Assembly: GCA_036873755.1 (NCBI GenBank)
Contig: JAVTVY010020380.1
Coordinates: forward strand, 1 to 64,000
Direction: 5' to 3'
Source: Hanleya hanleyi
Taxonomy: Eukaryota; Mollusca; Polyplacophora; Lepidopleurida; Hanleyidae
Length of the DNA: 64,000 nucleotides
Shown piece after piece: positions 12,645 to 22,978 of the stretch; within the stretch, counting starts at the first letter, position 1, and each line of letters begins with the position of its first letter. Under the pieces are notes generated by a model. That model saw nothing but the letters and a program-made list of their open reading frames with translations. It did not search any database and was not told the DNA's origin. The position numbers and the translations under genes are program-made.

Positions 12645-15600
12645 TAGTCCGTGAGCTACTAGGGGGCACCTTGCACCCCCCCACTACAGACCGAAACTAT
12701 GTTTTTTATGTGCTTTAGGACATGTCAAATAAGAAACAACTTGTTAACAGTCGATAAACTGGGTCTCACTACCCTTTTAATCACTTTGAAATTACCCCTG
12801 TGTTAAAAAGTACAATTTTTGTGAAAATAGGGGATAGGGTTACAAGAATAGTCTTATCTTCCATAATTATTATCCAATCTTTATAATGTTGGCCACATAT
12901 TATTCAGCATTGATTGCTGCATCGAATATTTACAAGATACGATCACTATTTGTTGGGTATGACGGCACACAGGGACCATACATACCCCAGTAGGAGTAGT
13001 AGCGAAAGCGGGCATTTTGGGGTGCGTGAGGGTGTGCTTGAGCGATTGAGGGACCATTCTTGGTCCGAATTCGTCGTGTGAGGTGTCAAAGTGAAGCCCT
13101 TGGCATGTAGACCACGACTTGAGGGATCTCCACATGATCTGTGCCGTCATTGGTGACGTCATCAGTAGGAGTAGTAGCCAAAGTGGGCATTTTGAGGGTG
13201 TGAAGGAAGGGTTTTGGGGTAGAGATGGACCATCCGTGGTCTAAATGGACCGTGTGGGGTGTCATTTTGTAACTCTCTGCATGTAGACGACGAATGGTAT
13301 GGTTTGTGTTGGAAGTCGTATTGTGCTACTCATGCGCAGTTGAGCAGTAGTAACAAAAGATGTCATTTTGGGCGTGGGCAATGACATGTTTGGGCAATCA
13401 AGCACAGCCAGAAAAACGGTGTTGGCCCAACACCATTTTTTAGTGTTGAGGCCAGTTCAACACCAATAAGTGGTGTTGAGAAGCGGTGTTGACATAATTC
13501 AACACCAAAATGTGGGTGTTGAGGCCACTTCAACACCAAAAAACGGTGTTGAGAAAATGGTGTTGACCCAATGCAACACTGAAAAATGGTGTCGAGACCA
13601 GTTCAACACCAAAAAACGGTGTTGAAAGAATGGTGTTGAAAATCTAACACTGAAAAATGGCGTTGAGACCAGTTCAACACCAAAAAACAGTATTAAGAAA
13701 AGGGGGTGTTTCGACACCAGTTCAACGCCAAAAACGGTGTTAAGAGAATGGTGTTAAAATTCCAACATTGAAAAAAACAAGGGTTATGTGAAACCCGGCA
13801 GGCCCGCCGTTTTGGTTTACGCCAATAAGAATGTTGCCAACTACAAATTGATATTTGAATTTACTTCAATTTCAAAATTTCAAAATTTAAGAAAAATGCA
13901 ATTTGAACTCATAGTCTTGCCTATTTGTGGCGCGTACTTCCGCCAGCATGGCCGACATCTCGCAATCAGATCGCCAAGGGCGAACGCTCGCGCTTTGCGC
14001 TCGCATAGACTAAAGATATTTAATCAGGCCAACTTGCTTGGACATATGGCTATTGAAATGTAGACCAGCGAATTGGATTTACAGATATACAGAGGAAAAC
14101 GCTGCCCATCATGGGAATTTCATTATCTTTCGTCGGATTTTAGCCCAACAAGACATAATGATATGAGCATTTGGCTCGTTCTATATTCTGATAAATGGAG
14201 ACAGATCAGCTACTCAACCATGCAGGCGCTCGACACTAGAAGCCCAGAAATGCAGCGAAAATGGCGAAATTGTATTGAAAGAAATACAGATGTCGATCAA
14301 GTTTATCAATGGAGATGATTAAAACGATATATATTACACATACTATCAAGTGATTTCCATTGGATTCCAAATTTTGGTATGCAACCTGTGACGTCATATC
14401 AATGCAATTCTGGAAGACGGATGTATCCCAGCAGCATTTGTGGCGGCCCCTAAAAACTATGGCGTGGGCTATTGTGAAGCATGGCGACGTATTCACTATG
14501 CACAGCCAGGTCGTGCTTTTCACCGTTAATTCGGATTTCCGCCCCCTTTGAGGTTGGTAATCGTTTGCAATCGAAAAGATATTATTAATAATGTAACATT
14601 TAACAGCTCAAAGGATCAATTGTGTGATAAAGACTCCAGAAAAGAGTAATAAACAGCTATAAATACAACAGTGGCTTAACTCAGCTGCCAAATTTCTGGG
14701 GTGACGCCGTTATTGTCGGCATATAGCACATACCAGTACGTGAGTTCTATTGATATCTCCACATGTTAATCTGTATAATTAACAGCTTTATAAAAGCAGA
14801 AGAAAAAACAATATTGAAACAAATTATCCGTAAAGGGCTATATGCTGACAATAACGCTAAAACAAGTATATATCTACGTTATTTACTATTTCCTGATCAA
14901 TAAGTCAATCATTAAGTCAATCATTCAATTTGTATAATTAACAGCCTTATGAAAACAGAAGGGGGGGAAAAGTAAAACAGATTATCCGTGCTATATGCTG
15001 ACAATAACGGTGTTTACCGCTGTGTTAACCCCAGGATTTTGACGGCTGGGTAAGCGCCCTGTAGCTCGCTGTCGTAGGTTTGTTTAAAGCGGAATTGGGT
15101 TGAAAAATTACTTTATACCAAGCAAGTAGACCAAGAAGTTGGAATTTTCCAGTCATAATTGCCGTATACGTATAGAGTAAACTTACTTGTACGTATTTTG
15201 CCGGTTTATTGCGACGCACAGTGCGCTTTACTGCCAGCTTTTCAACTTTTCATTGGAAAGAAACACAAATTTGCAAATGACGGACGGATTTTACGATTCT
15301 CTGTCTAGTGCTTCCGCCGAGGTCCGCGCGCCCCGCATCTATCCTTATATAAGACAATGCCGGGCTGGCTGGCCCAGAGTATTCCAAAACCAGCATAGCT
15401 GACAGTTATAACGTCGGACAAAGGAAAGAAACAAATCTCATCGCCTATAAAGCGTATGTTGATTTCCCACACCTAAGCGCTGCGTTGATCAGTTCCTTCA
15501 CCTATAAAGTGAATACTAAACGAAAAGACCTATCCGGCGTTGAATGGTTCTGTTCACCTATAAAGTGAATACTGAACGAAATCATCTAGACGGTACATGC

Positions 15601-18166
15601 CCACCTACCATAAATTGGTGCAGGCTCTGACAATATGCAGATGCATTCAACTTTAATATATCGAATGAGACACCTATGCCATACGGCATAAATTGGTGCA
15701 GGCTCTATTAATATGCATGTTAACTAAGTGATAACTAACACCAGCTCAACACCAATTAACAGTGTTAACTAACACCAACAAATGGTGTTGAAGCTGGCTC
15801 AACACCATTTTCTAGAGTTGACTGACAAGTGCTGATGCTGGCTCAACACCAATTAACAGTGTTAACTAACACAAATAAATGGTGTTGAAACCGGCTCAAC
15901 ACCATTTTTTAGTGTTGACCGACGAGTGCGGATGCTGACTCAACACCGAATAACGGTGTTAACTAACACCAAATAACGGTGTTAACTAACATCAATAACT
16001 CAACACTGTTTTTGGTGTTGAAGTCAACACCAATTTTTAGTGTTAATTAACACCATTTTTCTGACTGTGAGGGGCCCATGTTTGGTCCAAATGTACAGGT
16101 TGGGGTATCCTAGTGAAGCTTTCGTGTGATAGGCAGCCAGGCGTGTTTTTTATTGGAAGTCAGGCCAATCTGCGCATGCGCAGTTGGGGTGTAGTAAGTA
16201 AAGTGGTCATTCTGGAGGTGCGCAGGGGTATATCTGAGAGATTGAGGTCCTATATCTCATCCAAAGATGGAGTGTAGGGTGTCATCTTGAAGCGCTCGTG
16301 GTGTAGACCACGACTTGAGGGATTTCCATGTCATCTGTGACGTCATTGGTGACGTCATCAGTTCGAGTGGTAACGAAAGCGGCCATTTCAGGGGTGCGTA
16401 GTGGTGTGTTTGAGAGACTGAGGGACCATTCTTGGTCCGAATGGGACGTGTGTGGTATCATATCAAAGCTTTCGTAGAACAGCGTCCGACTGGTCCGGTG
16501 TGTCATAGAAGTAGGGGATATGGCTAGCATGCGCAGACAGCAAATAGTGGAAAAGGGGCACTGGAATGGAATTTCAGCCTCGAGGTGAACCATCTGTGGT
16601 CCGAGTGGGTCGTGTGGGCTTTCGTAGCGAAGGGCTCGTAGGGTAGCGTCGGATTGGACTGGTGTGTGGCCTAGTATCATCGTTCTGCAAATGTGCAGTC
16701 TGACAGTAGTATAGAGCTCTTATCCAATCAGAAGCCGCCATTTTAGAAACTACAGAGCTCGCAGCTGTGGGATGGGTGAGTTGAGAACTTGGAGCTCGGA
16801 GCTCTTGAAGTCGGAGCTCTTGGAGTCGGAGCTTGGAGAACTTGGAACTAGAAAGTGATGTCAACACAGGCATGCGCACGTACCTGTGGTGCACCCTATA
16901 CACTATAGCCCGTAGGGCATATGGTACACCAGGATGCGTGCGATGATACCAGTCCAATCCGACGCTACCCCACACAAACCATTCGGACCACGAATGGTCC
17001 ACCTCGGGTCTAAAGTCCCATTCAAGTGCTCCTTTTCCACTATTTCCTGTCTGCGCATGCACGCCATATCCCTCACTTCCACGACACGCCAGACCAGTTG
17101 GACGCTGTCCTACGTAAGCTTCAATATAATACCCCACACGTCCCATTCGAACCAAGAATGGTCCCTCCGTCTCTTAAACGCACCCCTACGCACCCCTGAA
17201 ATGGCCGCTTTCGCTACCACTTGTACTGATGACGTCACCAATGACATCACAGATGACATGGAAACCCCTCAAGTCATGGTCTACACCATGAGAGCTTCAA
17301 GATGACACCCTACACTCCATCTTTTGATGAGACATAGAACCTCAATCTCTCAAATATACCCCTGCACACCTCAAGAATGACCACTTTATTTACTACACCC
17401 CAACTGCACATGCGCAGATTGGTGCGATTTCCAATAAAACCATGCCAGTCTGACTCTACCCCACGAAAGCTTCACTATGATACCCCAACCTGTCTATTTG
17501 GACCAAACATGGGTCCCTTGATTGCCCAAACATGTCATCTTTCCTTACTACTGCCCAACTGCGCATGCGTAGCACGATGCGACTTCCAACAAAAACCATA
17601 CCATTCGTCGTCTACATGCAGAGAGCTACGAGATGACACCGCACACGGTCCATTTGGACCAGGGATGGTCCATCTCTACCCCAAACACCTTCCTTCACAC
17701 CCCAAAAATGCCCACTTTGTCTACTACTCCTACTGATGACGTCACCAATGACGTCACAGATGACGTGGACATCTCTCAAGTCATGGTCTACACACCGAGG
17801 GCTTCACTTTGACTGTTGTATGTATGGTTCCTGTGACGTCATACCCAGCAAATATTAATCGTATCTTGTAAATATTTGATGCAGCAATCAAAGCTGAATA
17901 ATATGTGACCAACATTATAAAGATTGGAGAATAATTATGGAAGATAAGACTATTCTTGTAACCCTACCCCCTATTGTCACAAAAATTGTCCTTTTTAACA
18001 CAAGGGTAATTTCAAAGTGATTAAAGGGGTAGTGAGTCCCATTTTATCGACTGTTAACAAGTTGTTTCTTATTTGACATGTCCTAAAGCACATAAAAAAC
18101 ATAGTTTCGGTCTGTAGTGGGGGGAGGGGGGGGGGTGCAAGGTGACCCCTAGTAGCTCACGGACTA
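12645..18166. mobile_element. 5.5-kb foldback DNA transposon, 3-bp TSD (GCT)
   Basis: The terminal inverted repeats start TAGTCCGTGAGCTACTAGGG on both ends and extend about 650-770 bp inward (12645-13402 against about 17515-18166). They are flanked by GCT at 12642-12644 and 18167-18169. The related empty site in duplication copy 2 reads CATGGCTGAACG at about 30458, which confirms the boundaries and the 3-bp duplication. Removing the nested element (13403-16069) leaves about 2.85 kb with no transposase, so it is non-autonomous. The arms contain TGACGTCA pairs and NRF-1-like palindromes. The superfamily is uncertain: 3-bp duplications occur in several DNA-transposon groups, and I cannot choose from these termini. 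Confidence 0.85.
13403..16069. mobile_element. Nested CACAG-ended element with palindromic subterminal repeats
   Basis: Inserted in the left arm of the surrounding foldback. Termini are CACAGCCAGAAAAAC at the left and the inverse of CACAGTCAGAAAAATGG at the right. An AG dinucleotide lies on each side (13401-13402 and 16070-16071), and the opposite arm of the host element (about 17515) shows the uninterrupted sequence. Both subterminal regions (13420-13780 and 15725-16065) carry many inverted CAACACC / GGTGTTG words about 15-35 bp apart. CAC-starting ends with 2-3-bp duplications and dense subterminal repeats recall the CMC/EnSpm group, which is an inference. No transposase is readable. The interior includes two copies of a TATAATTAACAGC...CTGACAATAACG block (about 14773-14855 and 14932-15010). 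Confidence 0.75.
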
Positions 18167-18906
18167 GCTGAACGTCGAAAATCTTATCTGACATCTGACG
18201 TATATGTGACATGTATACGTCTTCAAGTGGACACCATTCAATATGACAGATCTTTTATCGATAATATGTTTTTGACGAGGATCATCATCATGAAATCATA
18301 TCAGTAATGTAGGACATTCAGTATTGGTTCCTGGGAAGCCAAGTATACATAGTCAGTGTTCTATAATACCCCTCGGGTATACGATGTATCTTGTATGGCA
18401 AATGTAACAAGGATAAAACCCGTTTATTGAACGCTCACATTCATACGCTTCAATATGTGACACAAAATTCACGCAATATCATGGCCGACAATTCAGCCAA
18501 GCATTAAGTCGTAATCAGCTATTCCAGAAAGTAAATGTATTGTCGCTCCGAATCCATGCCAGATACAGAAATTAAACAGCATAATTCATGTCATTTGATT
18601 AAAAGGTGGAGATGAATGTAACATCTCATGCTTCATACATCGCTGTCGTTGTACCGTACGCTCAAGGACATTTAGATAAACGCCATCTGAATTTTACATC
18701 TGTATTATTAATGATCAATTCAAGCAACTTAGTAAATGTGAAACATCCGAAGATCGGAAGCCATTATAGATGTTTCTAGGAGAAATGAACAGTACGATTT
18801 AGCCACTTTCTTTCTGAGGACGAAGTTCTTTTTGTTTCCATTGTCGTACACTTTGAACAACTTTCTGCGGCACGTCTTCAGAATTGATGTACGAATTAGT
18901 GAACTT

Positions 18907-18912
18907 GACGTA
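18907..18912 (+). repeat. Left target-site duplication GACGTA of Maverick
   Basis: GACGTA immediately before the element start AGTAGTAGTG. The identical hexamer follows the element at 29478-29483. Six-base duplications are the rule for Maverick/Polinton integration. Confidence 0.93.
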
Positions 18913-19552
18913 AGTAGTAGTGTTAACGGGAATCGAGTCACATTTCACCCGGATGTAATGACGTCACAGGGGAGGATTTGAGGAGGAACTTGATCACGTG
19001 GCGATCATGTGATCAAGGCATGTACTGACCTATCTAGGCTATAGTTCCGGCAACCTTTGATCTCGAATTCTTCCGCGGTGATGCGGTCTGGTGGTGATGC
19101 GGTCTGCCTCCGCGGACAGAAAGTAGTCCCATGGGTTGACTTCCAATGTTAATGTATACGGGGAATACCTAAATAGACGTTTTGGGATCTAGGGGAGCCC
19201 CTAGTGGACCGATGGGGTCGAGTGAGGTACAAAGTGAAGCCTATGTGAGGGGGCAACCGATGGGCTGGGTGTGGGATTGAAATATCGGCATTCTGCGCAT
19301 GCGCGGTGGCCAAAGGGTATGAAAATAGACGTTTTGGAGCTAGGGGAGCCACTAATGGTCCAATGGGGTCATATGAGGTATCAATGTGAAGCATTCATGA
19401 AGGGGCATCTGACTGGACTAGGGGCTCGGGCGTTGTCACCATTCTGTGCATGCGCAGACAGGGAATTGTGGGAAAAGGGTATGGAAATAGACGTTTTGGG
19501 ATCTAGGGGAGCCCCTAATGGGCCGATGGAGTTGTATGATGTATCAATGTGA
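18913..19552 (+). repeat. Maverick left terminal inverted repeat (outer part)
   Basis: Pairs with about 28840-29477. It includes TGATCACGTG-type palindromes near 18990 and the paired GATGCGGTCTGG words near 19080. Beyond it the arm continues to about 19920 as tandem modules of about 154-163 bp (TAGACGTTTTGGGATCTAGG recurs at about 19173, 19327, 19490, 19651 and 19805). Each module carries one GCGCATGCGC-type site. Confidence 0.9.
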
Positions 19553-19920
19553 AGCCTATGTGAAGGGGCATCTGACTGGACTAGGGGCTCGAGCGTTGTC
19601 ACCATTCTACACATGCGCAGACAGCGTATTGTGGGAAAAGGGTATGGAAATAGACGTTTTGGGATCTAGGGGAGCCCCTAATGGGCCGATGGAGTTGTAT
19701 GAGGTATCATTGTGAAGCCTATGTGAGGGGGCAACCGATGGGATGGATGTGGGGTAGCAATATCGTCATTCTGCGCATGCGCACTAGACAAAGTGTATGG
19801 AAATAGACGTGTTGGGATCTAGGGGAGCCACTCGTGGGCCGATGGGATCGAGTGAGGTATCCATGTGAAGCCTAGGTGAGGGGGCATCTGATGGGGTGAG
19901 TGCGGGGTTGAAATATCGTC

Positions 19921-20174
19921 ACTAGCGGTTGTTGTGAAATAACAACAAGTTCAGCAATGTTCAGACAGTTTATTATCCCCAATGTTACATCATACCCAGG
20001 CTGGGGGAGCCGCCCGGGGTATGTTTAGTATGTTCACAGCAAAACAGATTGAAATATCAAACACCATGTTTTATTATTTAACGCACCGTCACATCAGGTA
20101 CAAGTGTTTACTGAGCTCAAGTCAACGATCAGCATGTAGACATAGAGAGTATGTACGGCATGTTATGGTATTCA
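19921..20174 (-). other. 3' flank of the leftward Maverick gene
   Basis: This stretch lies between the left arm and the end of the zinc-finger gene. On the minus strand it contains AATAATAAA near 20075, a plausible polyadenylation region. No coding was seen. Full-length relatives would be expected to carry the rest of the DNA polymerase here, so this is probably the deletion scar. Confidence 0.4.
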
Positions 20175-21119
20175 TCAGTGCACGAGTGACGCATTCAACC
20201 GATGGCGGTGGTGGATCAGCTTTGTAAGGAAAAACGTAACATTGGTCACCCTCTTCACTGCCCACTTGGTGTTGGGTCGTTGTTGTTGGGCCCATCCCAA
20301 GACATCCAATTGTTCCACTTGGTCCAGCATCATCTCTAGTGACCTCCGGTGAATGATGGTAAACGGCTGGTCAAACACATAGATGTTACTGCTCGGGTAA
20401 AAGTATCGGACTTGGCCTGTCTCCTTATGCTGCAGCACATAACCAAACGCCAGATTCAATTTGAAGGCCGTAGTTTGGTCATTGAAGATGGTTTCCACGT
20501 AGCTGCGTAGACGGGTGAGGTTGGTCAGTGGGAAATTGTAGATATCTTGAATAGGGCGATGACGGTGGAAACAGTGCCGTGTCATGGACCAATGGCTCCG
20601 ATCGATGTCACTCACTGGATGATCTTCGGGTAAGAGATCGCTAGGAACATTTATGGGCTCGCCCAGAAAATGTTCGATGTTGTCAGGCGTATGACTCGAA
20701 ACCGTAACGGTGGGGTCCGGCTGGAAATCCAGGCTCTTCTGAACTGTGGGTATAGGCGGGCTCTCCGTCATCGCATCACCAGTGGCGTTCGTCTCCCCGG
20801 GCTTATCTTCACTGAGTCCGACCCTCCCGGGTGCCTCTTTAGTGGGAAGTTGTCGCTCATACCGTAGAGACGGGACATGAATCAAACGCTGATGCCGTCT
20901 TAACTGACTGCGTCGTTTGAAGAGTTGACCACAATCCTTATATTGTTCCGTCGCGCCCTCGTGGAATGAGCGTTCGTGGCGCAGTAAATGATCCTCCCGA
21001 TTAAATGACCGTGTGCAGGTTATACAAGTATACCGTGCATCGTTGTGGGTGGAGGCCTCGTGGCGTCGTAAATTATCTAGACGAGTAAACTGCTTCTGGC
21101 AAGTTGTGCAAGTGAACAT
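20175..21119 (-). CDS. C2H2 zinc-finger protein with polymerase-associated N-terminal domain
   Basis: 314 codons, open throughout. Residues 4-25 and 32-53 are canonical C2H2 fingers (C-x2-C-x12-H-x3/4-H). A third at 59-81 keeps the histidines but has lost one cysteine. A proline/acid-rich linker (about 95-175) follows. Residues about 185-300 form a conserved block with DIYNFPL, LNLAFGYVL, RPNTKW and VTNVTFF. I associate this block with the region ahead of the B-family DNA polymerase in Polinton-like elements; that rests on recognition and no search was run. The polymerase palm motifs are missing: the frame stops 255 bp before the left-arm modules. A TATAAAA box sits about 50 bp upstream of the ATG. 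It probably bound DNA in the nucleus in replication or transcription of the element. Alternative: a stand-alone regulator. Confidence 0.7.
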   Translation of the reverse strand: MFTCTTCQKQFTRLDNLRRHEASTHNDARYTCITCTRSFNREDHLLRHERSFHEGATEQYKDCGQLFKRRSQLRRHQRLIHVPSLRYERQLPTKEAPGRVGLSEDKPGETNATGDAMTESPPIPTVQKSLDFQPDPTVTVSSHTPDNIEHFLGEPINVPSDLLPEDHPVSDIDRSHWSMTRHCFHRHRPIQDIYNFPLTNLTRLRSYVETIFNDQTTAFKLNLAFGYVLQHKETGQVRYFYPSSNIYVFDQPFTIIHRRSLEMMLDQVEQLDVLGWAQQQRPNTKWAVKRVTNVTFFLTKLIHHRHRLNASLVH

Positions 21120-21166
21120 CTTGGTGGTTGACAGAGTGTCTGATGAAACGGCAAGGCCGCTTCGCT

Positions 21167-21172
21167 TTTATA
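21167..21172 (-). promoter_or_regulatory. TATA box of the leftward zinc-finger gene
   Basis: The minus strand reads GCTATAAAAGCG about 50 bp before the ATG at 21119, the same spacing as at the other Maverick genes. Confidence 0.7.
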
Positions 21173-21238
21173 GCACGCTAGCTGGTGATCTATTTTTAGC
21201 ACACTCAGTTCAACTATCCCCAAGTCGAGGGCCGAGCC

Positions 21239-21280
21239 GTGACATCTTCGGTAACCTCCGTGACATCTTCGGTCACCTCC
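21239..21280 (-). repeat. Two 21-bp repeats, inverted half of the divergent-promoter array
   Basis: GTGACATCTTCGGTAACCTC occurs twice in tandem (one T/C difference in the second half, GGTCACC). Its reverse complement contains GTTACCGAAGA, matching the core of the 20-bp repeats at 21421-21511 in the opposite orientation. Confidence 0.8.
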
Positions 21281-21420
21281 GAGCGCGCGCATGAAGACCC
21301 TCATGCATACCCCAATGCAGGCGCAGACGTGATGTGCCAGGATGATAGACACGGACGTCGCCGAGAAAAACACATACAACACGTCACATACAGTCGCACC
21401 CCTCAAGACCCTCATATATA

Positions 21421-21511
21421 CCCGAAAAGATACGGACGTTACCGAAAAGACACGGACGTTACCGAAAAGACACGGACTTTACCGAAAAGACACGGACGTA
21501 CCCGAAAAGAC
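21421..21511 (+). repeat. Four and a half 20-bp repeats in the divergent promoter
   Basis: ACGGACGTTACCGAAAAGAC repeats at 21432, 21452, 21472 and 21492 with small changes (GTT to TTT or TAC), preceded by a partial unit. Together with the inverted copies at 21239-21280 this makes a two-sided array between the leftward and rightward transcription units. It may be an operator, enhancer or origin-binding array. The 151-codon frame crossing it is judged non-coding. Confidence 0.85.
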
Positions 21512-21688
21512 ACGAAGGTGAACGACATTGTGGAAAAACCCCACAGACAGGTTAGTACATGCATTCCTATGATGTTCACAGGTTACGCCCATTCACGAAG
21601 GGCCGTCACAGGGCGTAGTAGAAAAAAGCGCATATCTAACCTTATTGACCTTATGGCGCAGGCGAGTATAACAAGTGCCACGCACGGT

Positions 21689-21695
21689 GTATAAA
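21689..21695 (+). promoter_or_regulatory. TATA box(es) upstream of the two-domain gene
   Basis: TATAAAA at 21689-21695. A second candidate, CTATAAAG, lies at about 21713-21720. The ATG is at 21758. Either fits the 45-70-bp spacing seen across the element. Confidence 0.65.
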
Positions 21696-21757
21696 ACCCT
21701 ACCCAACAGGTACACTATAAAGCCACCTCTCTAACCGTTCGCTTTTCATTCCACACC

Positions 21758-22444
21758 ATGGCAGCGAGCGGAACAGAGCTTGCGTTATTCCAACTGACGT
21801 CCGACGTCTACCTCATCGTCAATGACGATCACCTGGAGCTGGTCCAAGACGCAACGCAGAAGGTGAAGATTTTGTTATCGCTATCAGGCTGGACTCTATT
21901 GACACGATTGTTACAGGGAAAAGACCCCGAAAGGGATTTCATGCACGTGGAAGTCGGCGTGCACATACGCACTGCTGGAGAGGATTCCCTTTTTCCCCGG
22001 TTGGAACAGAGTGGAGGTCACTATATCACACTCTGTCCACCCTTATGGATGGCACTGAAAGATGTACTCCCCGAGGTGGATGACTTATTACACCCCGAGG
22101 TGAAAGAAGGGACTGTGGCTACCCGGAGGCTTACACCTGGCTGCACCCTATTGTTGTACCCCAAACGAGTGGACTTCATCGATAGCGGACTTAGGTGTTG
22201 GTGTACGCCTGAACCCAAAGCGCACGTCTCTTTGTCACCGGAAGGATGGACTACCTTGAAACGGGTGTTGTTGGGTGACCTGCACGGTGATAGCATTCAC
22301 CTCTGTGACGACGTCTACATTTTCTGCGGTCCCTTTTTCGCTCGACTCCTCTGTCTGAACGACGGTGGTTTTACCCTGGACCCCGATCTATGGACGGCTT
22401 TGGAACAAGTAGTCCCCATTGTCGATAAGGTACTATCTCTATAG
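21758..22444 (+). CDS. Two-copy GWT/LDPDLW-domain protein (unknown family)
   Basis: 228 codons, intact. The protein is two diverged copies of one domain (about residues 10-112 and 126-228). Each copy runs: a strand-like stretch with an acidic turn (VYLIVNDDHLELV; LLLYPKRVDFID), then S-x2-GWT-x-L-x-R-x-L-x-G (41-54; 160-173), then a V/I-H-rich strand ending near LFPRL or GPFFARL, then an L-x-P-x-LW-x-AL segment (92-100; 207-215), then a final V-x-P-x-VD helix. The second copy is most like the single-domain paralogues downstream. No signal peptide or membrane segment is visible. I do not recognise the family. The position suggests an early or accessory protein of the Maverick. The start is set by ACACCATGGC, 38-69 bp below TATA boxes. 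Confidence 0.8.
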   Translation: MAASGTELALFQLTSDVYLIVNDDHLELVQDATQKVKILLSLSGWTLLTRLLQGKDPERDFMHVEVGVHIRTAGEDSLFPRLEQSGGHYITLCPPLWMALKDVLPEVDDLLHPEVKEGTVATRRLTPGCTLLLYPKRVDFIDSGLRCWCTPEPKAHVSLSPEGWTTLKRVLLGDLHGDSIHLCDDVYIFCGPFFARLLCLNDGGFTLDPDLWTALEQVVPIVDKVLSL

Positions 22445-22526
22445 GAGCCACATAACCAATCAGAATAGTACGTATCACGGACTACACCCGTAGAGCTACA
22501 TCTAGGCGCGCATGTGTGACATGGTC

Positions 22527-22533
22527 TATAAAA
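22527..22533 (+). promoter_or_regulatory. TATA box of the tail-anchored-protein gene
   Basis: GGTCTATAAAACACG, 47 bp from the end of the box to the ATG at 22580. Confidence 0.7.
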
Positions 22534-22579
22534 CACGTCCCTCTGGATCGCACACCTTCATTTCTACGGTTGCAGAGCC

Positions 22580-22906
22580 ATGACGGAGATCCAGCCCTAT
22601 GCGACTCGGATTTTACAGCATGCCGCCGTGGTTAATTCACTCACGGGGTACCGAGCAGTGGTCCGGTCCATGTTTGCAGATGGCGACGACAACGAGGGGC
22701 GACGGCAGATCCTGAACGAGTTCACAGAAGCGGTCCTCGACAGAGTGCACTCGATGGAGAGGTGTGCCATCACTCACCACTACTGGACTATGACAGCCAT
22801 CCTTGATGCTCGGGCTATGGCCCACGAGCGCTCACGCCGGAACCAGCGACGGCTGGTTGGCCTCACAATAGTCTGTGCCCTATTGACCCTGGCGCTGTGG
22901 CATTGA
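22580..22906 (+). CDS. Small tail-anchored membrane protein
   Basis: 108 codons, intact. The first 80 residues are soluble and helix-prone, with an acidic patch (ADGDDNEGRRQ, about 35-45). A basic stretch (RSRRNQRR, about 84-91) precedes one hydrophobic C-terminal segment (LVGLTIVCALLTLAL) that ends the protein almost at once. This layout is typical of C-tail-anchored proteins. Small membrane proteins, some of them BH3-like, are reported from adintovirus/Maverick elements, but I see no clear BH3 motif here. It lies between two members of the GWT-domain family and has its own TATA box. Function unknown. Confidence 0.7.
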   Translation: MTEIQPYATRILQHAAVVNSLTGYRAVVRSMFADGDDNEGRRQILNEFTEAVLDRVHSMERCAITHHYWTMTAILDARAMAHERSRRNQRRLVGLTIVCALLTLALWH

Positions 22907-22920
22907 CAGTGGCACCTGAC

Positions 22921-22928
22921 TATAAATA
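22921..22928 (+). promoter_or_regulatory. TATA box of GWT-domain gene 2
   Basis: TATAAATACGAGGGTCAGAC begins 15 bp after the stop of the tail-anchored gene, and the likely ATG is at 22979. The box plus its CGAG..TCA.. extension is repeated at the next gene (23514), which points to a duplicated promoter-gene unit. Confidence 0.75.
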
Positions 22929-22978
22929 CGAGGGTCAGACACAGTGTGTGTCATTCAACGATCGTCATTGGATCAAGC

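Larger units (their letters stand above)
9172..18265 (+). repeat. Tandem duplication, copy 1 (with insertions)
   Basis: Blocks 9180-10365, 12457-12644 and 18167-18255 align in order to copy 2 (18266-18912 plus 29484-30540). Examples of shared strings are GACATTCATCATTGG / GACATTCAGTATTGG, CATACATAACATAGCCCTTG, and TGTGATACAAGAT.AGTT. Without insertions the unit is about 1.5 kb. Copy 1 is interrupted by the GGTAGTAAC minisatellite and a foldback transposon. By eye the copies are about 80-85% alike. No conserved reading frame spans the unit: the 126-codon minus-strand frame at 9510-9890 is broken in copy 2. Confidence 0.85.

Noticed and set aside
10104..12684. Three ORFs of 700-790 codons (TGSN-, LLPV- and CYYR/CYYQ-type repeats)
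   Set aside because: They are translations of the 12/9-bp minisatellite in different frames and strands; duplication copy 2 shows the array is not ancestral.
21239..21694. 151-codon ORF between the Maverick's divergent genes
   Set aside because: It runs through both repeat arrays and the promoter of the next gene; composition follows the 20-bp repeat.
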